From NCBI GenBank assembly GCA_963682055.1, contig OY821747.1:20458126-20522125 (forward strand): a stretch of 64,000 nt of DNA, given 5' to 3'. Of this stretch, positions 49,579 through 60,100 are shown in pieces. Position 1 is the stretch's first letter. The number at the start of each line of letters is the position of its first letter. The DNA is from Primula veris (Eukaryota; Streptophyta; Magnoliopsida; Ericales; Primulaceae). The notes under the pieces are model-generated. The model ran no database searches and was not told where the DNA came from. It worked only from the letters and a program-made list of their open reading frames with translations. Both the position numbers and the translations under genes were made by a program.

Positions 49579-52005
49579 ATGGCAGATCCAGGTCCACATA
49601 TTAAAGGCAGGTTGGGTATTTTACGACAGACCGGTCACATTTCTAATCAGACTTGGGATGCTGGAAGAGAAGCGGGTAGAGGAGATGCCAATAAGATTAG
49701 GGTTTATAATTATAGTTGGCAGATACCGACGCCTGAAAGGGTAGTTCAAAATATGATTAGGGCTGGTTTTTACGGTATTCACAGTATAGGTAATTATACC
49801 GTAGACCGAGGCTTGCTTACAGCCTTAGTTGATAGGTGGCGTGATGAGTCGCACACGTTCCATTTTGTCGGTGGAGAGTTGGGGATATCTTTACAGGATG
49901 TAGAGATTATGCTTGGTCTCAGGGTGGATGGTCTTGCTGTTACCCGGTCGGAGCGGAATGATAACAGGGCGAGCAGGTTAGATATGGTAGAGAGTTTGTT
50001 GGGTGTTAGACCGGCTGACAATCAAGTGGATACAAACTGTCTGACAGTTAGACTTGATTGGATGTTACACACGTTTGGTGAATTACCCCCCAACCCTAGT
50101 GAGGAGCGTTTGCTATATCAGTCTAGGGCTGCCATGTTGTTATTACTGGGGGCACATGTATTTTCAGATAAGAGCAGTGATCAGATTCCACTCTGGCCTC
50201 TGCCATTTCTGGAGGATTTTGACACGTGTGCTGAGTATAGTTGGGGATCAGCTCTTCTGGCCTGGTTAGAGGCTAATCTATGCAGGTTGGTACGTTGTAA
50301 GGTAAACGGAGTAAGCTGGGCGGTGATATTTCTGGATATGTGGGTGATTAACAGACTACTGCCGGTTAGACCATGTGAAGAGCTGCCGGAAGATATCGAG
50401 CCACCTGAGGGCTGGCCTAGGTTCCCCCTCGGTTACAGGTATGATATTATTTAGTTTTTGTCTTGGATTTGTGGTTTTTTTTTATTGTGTCATCTATCAT
50501 TTACTTAGCTGCCGGTTATATTTATTGTTTAGCGGGTTTTGTTTATATATTACAGATGGAAGATTTGGAGGCAAACTAACCTTACGCCATATGTCTACGG
50601 ACATAATGTGGTCCACATACGTGACCAGTTTGACAATATGTCGCCTGAACAGGTAAATTTTAACTTTCGTATTATATGTAACTTACGTATTATATGTTGT
50701 ATATGTTTGCATTGGTCTTATGTTCGCAGAATTTATTACTAGTATTTTTAAACCCTTGTTTATATATTATAATTTTGCTGATTACAGATAGTGTGGCAAC
50801 CTTACGGGAATCTCAATCAGTATCCGGAATACTGCACGCGGGGCCGTTATATGTGGCATTGTTCTGTGCCTCTCATTTGTAATGAGAAGATTAGTTCCAC
50901 CCCGCGGACAGGTTTATGAGACAGTTCGGTTTTGTTCAGCGGGTCCCTACTTATATTTGGAAACCCAGAAAGGGTCACGGCAAGGATAGAAGATATGGGA
51001 TTGGGCAAAAACACGACTGGCCTTTACTTTTTGAAGAGTTTATAACCGTGTGGAATGACCGCCACAACCGTCTTATTAACGGCGAATTTGGCACGGGGAC
51101 GTCACCGGATTACATGAGATGGTATAGAGAGAGGACCCGCATCTTCATAAACCCACCTGAACTTGCCCCGCCATCTCACGGTTTTCGGGAGCATACGGGG
51201 TTGTTCAATAAAATGGTAACAACTAATTAAAGTTCATTAATATTTGATTGTTATTTTTCTGTTTGTATATTTCAATACTTATAAATCGTTTTTTATTGGG
51301 TTTTTTTTTCAGAAAGCGGTATTGCGCCGCAATTTCAAATCGTTCAAACGGGCGAAAATGAAAACGGAAGTGGACTTACTACGAAAGGACTTCGCTGAAA
51401 TGGAAATGAATCCGTATGGGTCAGCTGATGAACAGTCGGATGAGGAGGATGACGATGACGACGACGACGACGATGGTGATGACGACCTACATTACGACCC
51501 AAGAACTTACACTAGGGCTTCAAGTTGTCGGCGTCCCGACGAAAGAGGCAGAGGGAAAGGCGAATCTAGTAGCGGCGGGCGTAGCCGGGGTAGAAGATCG
51601 ACTGGAGGTCGACCCCCGACTACAGATCAGGGTCCGGGTCCGAGTTCAAGCGGTCATGGTCGTCGTGCTTCTTTTGCTGGGTCGGAGTACGTTCAGGATG
51701 ATGTTCCGTTCGATTATCATAGTCAGCATTCAACCGACAGTTGGAGTCGCGGATTAGCACTTACATCCCACGAGCGTGCTCCGTATCTAGAATCGCAGCA
51801 TCGACAGAGACGGCGTACGGAGCTAAACGAAATCGAAGAGTCTGCTGAGCCGTCATCGGATAGATTAACATCGGCGGGAAAGATGCTCCATACGTCCAAC
51901 TTTAAATCATTTAGTCGTTACAAAAAAAAAAAATGCACATTTGTGTTTTTTGTAAATGTTTTTTGTAAATGTTTTTTGTATTTGATTTCTATGTTTGATT
52001 TGTAA
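49579..52005 (+). pseudogene. Plant mobile domain (MAIN-like) gene, frameshifted
   Basis: Exons inferred: 49579-50438, 50556-50652, 50788-51215, 51313-52005, all with GT-AG junctions that keep phase. The protein begins MADPGPHIKGRLGILRQTGH; HTFHFVGGELGISLQDVEIM followed by LGLRVDGLAV is the signature of the plant mobile domain (Aminotransferase-like, plant mobile domain; MAIN/PP7L relatives), and YRWKIWRQTNL, PEYCTRGRYMWH and MRQFGFVQRVP follow in order. One base is missing near 50893, shifting frame between 'PLICNEK' and 'PADRFMRQFG'. The last exon is acidic (EDDDDDDDDD), then Arg/Gly/Ser-rich. MAIN-like proteins act in silencing and genome stability; transposon-borne relatives are common in plants. 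Given its setting I take it as the latter. Confidence 0.8.
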
Positions 52006-52125
52006 GTTTTATTCTTAGCTGAGTTGCAATATTATAAATTCGTAAGTTTAATTTGAGTCGTATGTTTGATTTGTATGTTTCTAAAAATTATTCTGTATTT
52101 TAATTGATAGGACCAATATTGAGTT

Positions 52126-52436
52126 TTTACAAACCCTAAACCCTAAATTACAAACCCTAAATTACAAACCCTAAACCCTAAACCCTTTACCCTAAACCCT
52201 AACCCCTAAATTACAAACCCTATACCCAAATTACAAACCATAAACCCTAAATTACAAATCCTAAACCCTAAACCCTATACCCTAAATTACAAACCCTAAA
52301 CCCTAAATCCTAAATTACAAACCCTATACCCAAAATTACAAACCCTAAGCCTTAAACCCTAAATTACAAACCCTAAACCCTAAATTACAAATTACAAACC
52401 CTAAATCCTAAACCCTAAACCCTAAATATTCTGAAA
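52126..52436. repeat. Interstitial telomere-like repeats
   Basis: About 300 bp made of CCCTAAA/ACCCTAAAC units mixed with AAATTACAAACCC. Degenerate, so not a working telomere. Confidence 0.9.
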
Positions 52437-52442
52437 TATACA

Positions 52443-53023
52443 TACAAACCGTACATTTAATGTACGGTTTGTACAGATTTCATACAAACTGTACATTAAA
52501 TGTACGGTTTGCATGTATTCTGTGCAAACCATAAAATAAATGTACGGTTTGTACCCCTGATTTAAGCAGCGTCATTTTACGAATGTACTTTTTACACTGA
52601 ATCACCGTTAATAACGTAAAAAAAAAAAAAACTACAAACCGTAAAAATAATCTACGTTTTGTAGTGTAAATGACATTGGATACCATATCTATCAAAATAA
52701 TTCCGACAAGACCTTATCACTTTTGAATTATTATGATTTGACAACCCTATCCGAAAATGACTACTCAATGCATTTTTAAAGTTTGGAAATTATTACACCA
52801 AAAAAAAACACTACAAACCGTAAAAGTAATCTACGGTTTGTAGTGTAAATGACATTGGATACCATATCTATCAAAATAATTCCGACAACACCTTATCACT
52901 TTTGAATTATTATGATTTGACAACCCTATCCGAAAATGACTACTCAATGCATTATTAAAGTTTGGAAATGACTACACCAAAAAAAACACTTCAAACCGTA
53001 AAAGTAATCTACGGTTTGTAGTG
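52443..53023. repeat. Cluster of palindromes with a ~178-bp tandem duplication
   Basis: 52443-52473 is a perfect 15-bp-arm palindrome around ACCGTACATT; imperfect relatives follow at 52485-52511 and 52524-52550. A ~178-bp unit is repeated (starts 52631, 52810, partial 52988), each beginning with a hairpin such as CACTACAAACCGTA...TACGGTTTGTAGTG (52809-52845). Similar palindromes lie at 56440-56491, beyond the transposase gene, so these may be its termini. Confidence 0.82.
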
Positions 53024-53159
53024 TAAATTAACACTATAAATATGGCTCAATTTTGCCAATTCTAACAAACCCTAAAATCAAACACAAACACATTTCAGAA
53101 ATCTCTAAAAAAATACTCATTTCTCCCCAAAAAAATATATAAACAAACACTTTTCGAAA

Positions 53160-55726
53160 ATGAATTACAACTATGGTTATGACAACAACCAATGGAATAA
53201 CAACAATGCGAATTCATCCAGTGGCTCAAACGATGAGCTAACTGATTATTCAGAGCACTTTAAAGTTGATGAATTGACTTGGAAAACAAGGGATGAAATG
53301 CTTGCTGATCTTGCTGATGTGGCTGGAAATTGGGGTTTCATTTTTACGATTCGTAGGTCTGGAGGGGGTGATGGGAGCAGAACACCGTATGTTGATATTG
53401 TGTGTGATAAATCGGGGGTTTACGAAAAAAAAGAAACCATCTTCCGTAAATTCAGGTACAAAGAAAAAAGATTATCCATTTTTCATTAAAGGTTACGTAG
53501 TTAATGGTGAATGGATGTGTCACGTAGAAAATGGACAACATAACCACCCACCTCCAACTTACCTCCAAGGGCAAGCACGACGTGCTCGTTTAACCCAAGA
53601 TGAAAAAGAAATTGTTAAAACTTTAAGGCAAAGTAGTTTTAAATTTTGTGCAATATTAGAGGCCATAAAAAACCGAAATCCTGACAATGTATCAAACACT
53701 AAAACGATACATAATTTTTTGGCTGGACTGAAATTTAAAGAACGAGATGGTAGAAACCCGATACAGGAACTGTTTAATTTGTTGGATAGCCATCGCTACA
53801 CATTCTACTATAATATGAACCCATCAACCCATTGCCTTGAGAACTTGTTTTTTGCACACCCCAATTCTATAAGGATGTTCAAAGCTTTTCCTGATGTCTT
53901 GTTAATGGATTGTACATATAGAACAAACCGTTTTAATATGTCATTTCTAGAAGTCGTAGGAATGACATCAACGAACCAAACATATTATTTAGGTTTTGTT
54001 TTCATGAGTGACGAGACAAAGGAAAGTTATATATGGGCATTGGAAAAATTTAAAGTTACATTGGAGGGGTGTATACTACCTAGGGTGTTTGTAACCGACA
54101 GGGAAATGGCCTTATCAAATGCTTTATCCGTTGTTTTTCCCGATTCTCATCATATTTTGTGCACTTTTCATATTGCAAAAAATGTTTTGAAAAACTGCCG
54201 TAAAAAGATCCCTGACGAGGAGTGGCAAACGTTTCTAGATGATTGGGGTTTATTGGTTGATTCTGAGTCGATAGAGGAGTACAATCATAACCGAACTTAT
54301 TTCAATTCCTCTTAAAAATCGTACCCTGCTATGATTAAGTATGTAGACAAGCTTTTAAATGATTGTGCTGAAAAGTTTGTTGCATGCTATACCAACCATA
54401 CAACACATCTAGGTAACAGAACTAGCAATCGAGCCGAACAACAACATGCTAAGCTGAAAAGATCCATTTCCACAAATACTGGCATGCTTGAAACTGTTTG
54501 AGTAGAGGTGAATAGAATTCTAGAAAAACAGTTTGAGGATATTAAGATGAAGTTGGATAAATGCAAGTCTTATTTTCCACATTCTGAACGAACACCTCTA
54601 TTTATAAATCTTAGGTCGTATATCACACACTATGCCTTTGATTTATTATTTCAAGAACACAAAAAATGTAGTGGCCAGGCTGATGAGAATTGTTCTTGCG
54701 GTTTCAAATTGTCTCACGGTTTACCTTGTCATCATATTATGAGTGAACATATTTTATTCGGGAAGCCTCTTCCTCTAGAATATATTCATCCATTATGGAA
54801 AAAATTAGACGTAATTGATGATAATGGGAACACCGATGATTATGGGGTAGAGGGTGATCTAGAAGAGTTTAAAAGTGTTTATGCTAGCAAAACTAATGTT
54901 GAAAAACGGCGTATGAAAACACAACTCCGAGAGATAACCGTACCAGCCAGAACATCCATCAGTGACCCCGAAGTGAGAGTAAATAGGGGGAGACCTAGAA
55001 AAGGAGACAAATCTAGTAAGAGAGATAAGTCGGGATGGGAGTATGTGGAGGAACAGAGTGCTGGTGCTAGTAGGAACAAGGGCAAAGGTAAGGCGGATGA
55101 AACACCGGAGGTAAGGGTAAACCCAACTAGGAGGCCGCGAAACCAGAACCCTAAACCCACCCCCAATAGGCCAACCTTCTTGTACAGTGACCAAATATGG
55201 GTCATGTTACATAGTTAAATCGAAACGGTTTATGATATGCGTGGGGATGGTAACTGTGGGTTCCGGGTACTTGCAAATGCGACGGGTAAATAGCATGGGG
55301 GAAGATGATTGGTACGCGGTAAGATGTGAGTTGTTTCAAGAGCTGCAGCAAATGAAAGGTGTTTATTATGAGCTGTTTGAGAATCTTGGCTTTGAAGCTT
55401 ACCGGTATGATTATATTTTATCAAGTTTAAATTTTTATCATGCTACAAATCCCGCACCTACTGACAAATGGATGAGATTTCCGTCTTATGGGTTTTTAAT
55501 TGCTTCTCATTACAATATTCCAATTGTATTGTTGTCCTTATGGCAAAATAATGATGGAGGGGTAAACGTGTGGAACAGTACTTTTTTACCTCTTTATACT
55601 GGTCCGCCTCAGGGAACGACATATTACATCCCGACTGTAATGGTGTTCGTCAACAGTTGTCACTATGCTCAGGTTATTCCTAAAGAAGAAGGAATCTTCC
55701 CAATGCCAGGAATTATAGCACGGTAG
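53160..55726 (+). pseudogene. FAR1-type MULE transposase fused to an OTU protease domain (broken)
   Basis: The fragments, in order, form one protein. N-terminus MNYNYGYDNNQWNNN; FAR1-like zinc region (GYVVNGEWMCHVENGQHNHP); MULE transposase with first Asp in VLLMDCTYRTNRF, second Asp in VFVTDREMAL, C-x2-H in CTFHIAKNV, and Glu in SNRAEQQHAKL; SWIM finger CSCGFKLSHGLPCHHI; a basic Pro/Arg-rich linker; OTU domain with DGNC (RGDGNCGFRVLA) and a likely catalytic His in NSCHYAQVIP. Lesions: frameshift in an A run near 53430, TAA 54313-54315, TGA near 54499, TAA 55216-55218 just before the OTU domain, and a frameshift near 55285. Transposase and OTU share one frame across the 55216 stop, so they were a single ORF. 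OTU enzymes are deubiquitinating cysteine proteases; the role in transposons is unclear. Confidence 0.82.
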
Positions 55727-56439
55727 GAACAAACACGCACTGAGGCAGCTGCGCCATGGAAGAAACTTTTCCGACCAAATTTCAAGTTATATATGGCGCT
55801 GGAAAAGCAATCGGGGAAGCAAAAAGCAAATGAAGAAGAAGCTATAGACCTAAGTCCATAATCAGTTTTTTATTTTTAATTTTATGTAAATTACTATTTT
55901 TTCCAAGTTGTTGTAAATTTATATGATTTAAACAAATGTTTAATAAATTTGTTTTATGAAATTTAGTTCATGTTTGCATATTGAGTTAATTTTTTTTATA
56001 AAATTTATATAATTTATGATTGTTTCATTCAATAAAATTGTCGATTGACACCAAATTGACGACTTATTTAATGTTTCATATTGCGTTATACAAGTGTTAA
56101 AAACAAACCAAACAAACTTCACAAAAATTTACGATTTAGTTAATGATTCAATAAATATCAACTTATACACTTGACAAAAATATAACATAAACCAAAAACA
56201 TAAAATTTATCAAATCAACTTTTTTGTGTAAATTTGTGTAAATTTTGTGTAAATTTTGTGTTTATTTTGAGAGTTTGTTAGAATATTGGTAATTTATAAT
56301 ATGTAAAATTTTAAAAATAAGGTATTTAGTTTTTTTATTAAAAAAAAAATCATGTTTAATTTGAAAAAAATATTCAGTATTTTAATTTTAATTATTAGAA
56401 TTTTAATTTTAATTTTTAATTTCAAAATTTATGTGAAAA
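55727..56439. other. AT-rich spacer after the OTU domain
   Basis: No gene seen; long A/T runs and short TGTAAATTTTG repeats near 56225-56265. Confidence 0.5.
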
Positions 56440-56491
56440 CACTGTAAACCGTAGATTACGGTTTACAGTGAATCACCGTAGAATCTACGGT
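56440..56491. repeat. Two adjacent perfect palindromes near the URB1 promoter
   Basis: CACTGTAAACCGTA-GAT-TACGGTTTACAGTG (56440-56470, 14-bp arms) and ACCGTAGA-A-TCTACGGT (56475-56491). Similar to the palindromes at 52443-53023. Confidence 0.9.
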
Positions 56492-56559
56492 CTCAGCGTT
56501 TTTTAAGAAAATAAAGAGTTTAAATCCTCATGTATAAATTGGCCACCCCATTATTATAA

Positions 56560-57123
56560 TACAATTATATATATATATATGTATCTAAAACCCTATATAG
56601 TCGCCTGTCATAAATCTCTCTCTTTCTCTCTCTCTCCGGTGAGTACCATAAATTCATTTTTCATTTTAATTTTTGTTAACAAATTACAAATAATCAGTGT
56701 AGTGATATCTCAAGAAATATAATAAAAATGCTAAAACTTTAAAAAGCTGTTTAAAGTTTTTTTCACACTTTTTTTTCCCCAAATATAGATATAGTTTAAT
56801 TAAAATGTGTATGTGTCTTTACAACTCACTTATAAGTTCGTTTAATTGAAATTTGAAAAGTGATTTCTTGATAAAAATAAGTTATAAGCCACTTATAAGT
56901 AATAAAACTAAACCTTTGCCATACAAGTCAACAATGATTTTTTTATTATTAGTTTAATGGACATGATATTAGAATATTGCGATATATTCCATTTGTTTCT
57001 TTTCATTCAATTTACAGTGTTTATTGTTTTTTAGTTTTAATCAAGTTAAAATTTAAGTCTTATCAGTTTTATTGTGTATATTCAATATTCTTTTTATTTA
57101 TTTTTTAAATTTATTGTATAGGT
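56560..57123 (+). promoter_or_regulatory. URB1 promoter, 5' UTR and 5' UTR intron
   Basis: A TATATATATA run (56570-56580) and CCTATATAG (56590) precede a CT-rich leader, TCTCTCTTTCTCTCTCTC (56614-56636). A strong donor CCG|GTGAGT at 56639 and acceptor TTGTATAG ending 57121 define a 483-nt intron in the leader, leaving only GT before the ATG at 57124. Exact transcription start not known. Confidence 0.6.
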
Positions 57124-60100
57124 ATGGAACACGCTGATTTTGAGGGGAACAAATTACCGGATTTCGGTGATAATGTGTTTAGCAGTGAGGCTAAACTTAG
57201 AGAATTGTTAAGGAACTTAAGTTCAGAAGATATTCGTTTAAGTTGTTACGGTGCAAAGGAATTTATTAAACTACTTAAAGGCGAAAACGGAGGCCTATTA
57301 TTACGTGAATACATACTGTCTTCGTCTAACTGTTCCGAGCTTTTAAAGGCCTGGAAGCATGGGCAGGGTAAGCCCGGATCGGGTTCTTTTCTGTCGTTAA
57401 TTTCCGCGTTTCTAAATCATGAAAATGGTAGAATATTGTGTAGTAAAGTTAATGATAACAATACGGATAATGATCCTAAAAGGATTGTCATAAGCAGGGC
57501 TCTTGACGATTTTGCTCGCGTGATTGTTAATGAGTGCTTGGGAGATGTTTGTAAGGAATTCAGTAGTAAAGAAGCTAAGCATCAAAAAGCTGCTTTAGTG
57601 TTGTTGGCATCTATAGTTAGGCGGGGTTCGAGTTTGGCTTCTGATGTTGCTAAGAGCTTTGATTTTAAGCTCCCAGGCTTTATCAAACTTGCTGAATATG
57701 GTAATAAACAGACTGGATTAGTAAAAAAGAAGGATCTTTCGACAAGGAAGTGTTTTGTTGAGTTCGCAATGTCGTTTTTGGAAGTTGGGAACCCCCGGTC
57801 GCTGAGGTGGATACTGCAGCAGAAGGAAATGTATGGAAATGTGCTTCGTGGCCTCGGGGATGATGTGGACGAGACTGTAATCCATGTTTTGTCTGTTTTG
57901 CTTGATAAGGTTCTTGTTCCGCAGTCCTTGGTACCACCTAGTCTTCGTAGCGTCCTTTTCGGGAGCGTTACGCTTGAAAAGCTGGCCAACATCTCGAGCA
58001 GGTGCGACGGCGATGCTGATGTTGCTGAGCTGGCACACAGTGTGCTGGTTGCTGTTTGTACGGACCCTAGCAACGGATTAATGCCGGATTTGACAAGGAA
58101 ACCACCTTTGAGTGGCAATCGTAAGAGACTTTTGGATCTCATGAAGAAACTTAAGGCAACCGATATCGAACGTCATAAAAACTTGCTATTGGCTGTTGTT
58201 AAGGGCAGGCCTTCACTTGCATGTTTATATATGGATGAGTACCCTTTTAATCTCGAAGATCACGCTTCTCCGTATTGGTAAGGATTTCTCGCTTTTCGTA
58301 TAAATTAAACTATCGGGCTGGTTACACTTATAAATCTTGCCACTACCACGATTTTCCATTTGGTATATGCCCAAGTTACAAACTGATTTTTAATGGACTA
58401 GACTTTTGTTTTTTCTAATTTAATAATTTTCAGTCAATTTTTACCTGTCAATTTGGATGGCATTGTGACATCACACGGATGTTCTGTGTTAGCCATGACG
58501 GGAGTGTACTTGATGATTAAAAGATAGAAAGTCTGGTGCACAGACCGTGCACTAATCAAAGTAGTTGTTAGTTGGGTGTACAAAAAATCGGAAAAATCGT
58601 GAGTATAAAACTGAAAGTACCGCAAAACTATGTTATGTGCCTTTAATATAATTTTTGTATGTATGGTGATTTAATCAATTGCAGGCTTGCAGCGGTTTCT
58701 CTAGCAGCGAATTTAATTTCTTCAGTGGGAAGCACTTCACCGTTTAATTTTATCGATTCATTAGATAATCCACCTTCCTTAAATAGTCCAGACGTGGAGT
58801 GTGTTTTGAAATGTATTTGTCCCCGACCATTCACCAGGTTGGTGATGAATAAGGGGTTACTTCACACCAATTCTCTAATAAAGCATGGGACTTTGAAGCT
58901 TGTTTTGGAAGCTTTTAAACTCCTCGATTCTTTTATAAGCACCATGGACAATAAATTTGGTGTTGATAGATGCGTATCTATTAAGAAAGATATTCAGAAT
59001 GAGGTTCGGACTATACTCCCTGATCCCCAAGTTCTGTTGTCTTTACTTTCTTCTTTGAGTAGTCATTACAAGAGCCTAAGGTCTTGCTCGAAGAGAAAAA
59101 GAAGTTCAAAAGTTGTGCTTGAAGAAGGTAAAAATGCAGCTAAGAAATTAAAAAAGAATGCGGAAGTGAATGAGGATGTAGATATTCTCGTAAGCGGGGT
59201 TGGTCTTCTAGCCAAAATTGCTTCGCCTGAGGATGATATTATAATAGATAAGGAAAAAAACATAGATGATCTGAGCAATACGAAAGTGATTGCAGATATT
59301 TGGGGTTTGAGCCACTGCTCTGTGCTTGCTGAGGCGGCAGCGGATGAAGAAACGCAATTCTACTCGAAGCTGTTTGACACCCTTAGATTTTATTATGTAA
59401 GTAATCTAAATGATGTGTTTGTAAAACTTTCTTGCATGCTGTGAGTAATATATTATGTTTTAAACTTTTCCTTAGTTTTTCCCTTCAGACAGAACTATTG
59501 CAATTGTCAGGAGCTTTTGTGAGATTCCTGTGTTCATTGTCTTACTGGGAGTCTATTTGTACCTCAATAGTTTATTTAGTACTTATCTTTGCCTTAATGG
59601 TAGGCCTGGTAAAAAAAACATTCTTTTAATGCGGCTTTAGTTCTGGGGGATCTGTTGTTAGAGTATAGTAGTCTAAGCCAATAAAAACATAGTAAAAGAT
59701 TGAGGAACCCTTATGGGCCTGTTACCCACCATATCTGAAGCTATTTACCCAGGTGGCCCTTGATACCTCAAGCACATCACTCTTTTTTTGAGACTTTCTT
59801 CACAGGGCTGTCGCCGCTAAGTCAGCCTCAGCCCTATGATTTTCAGCTGCGACTTCATCTCCTTTACCCAGATTTTTGGAAAGACAAATATGCTGCATAA
59901 GCTAAACTCTAATTATCACAGGGAAAATAACTACAATTAAATTCTGAAAATCATACCCGTATTTGAAGCCAAACCCGATTATAATTAAATTTAAATTTAA
60001 ATTTGTTGACAATTCATATATCAGTGAAGTCACTTTTTTAGGGTTTCTCCCCAATCAATGGAATTTTCAGATCTAACGGTGGTTCTGGTATATTTTTTTT

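Larger units (their letters stand above)
52443..56491 (+). mobile_element. Mutator-like element with FAR1-MULE-OTU gene (boundaries tentative)
   Basis: One broken transposase gene (53160-55726) lies between two sets of palindromes with the shared core AAACCGTA/TACGGTTT. No 9-bp target duplication was found, so the ends are only approximate. The plant mobile domain gene upstream (49579-52005) may belong to the same element or to an earlier insertion. Confidence 0.55.

Noticed and set aside
52126..52436. Chromosome end
   Set aside because: Telomere units are degenerate and short, and conserved gene sequence continues beyond them.
57582..58142. 186-codon minus-strand ORF
   Set aside because: Shadow of the conserved URB1 exon on the other strand.
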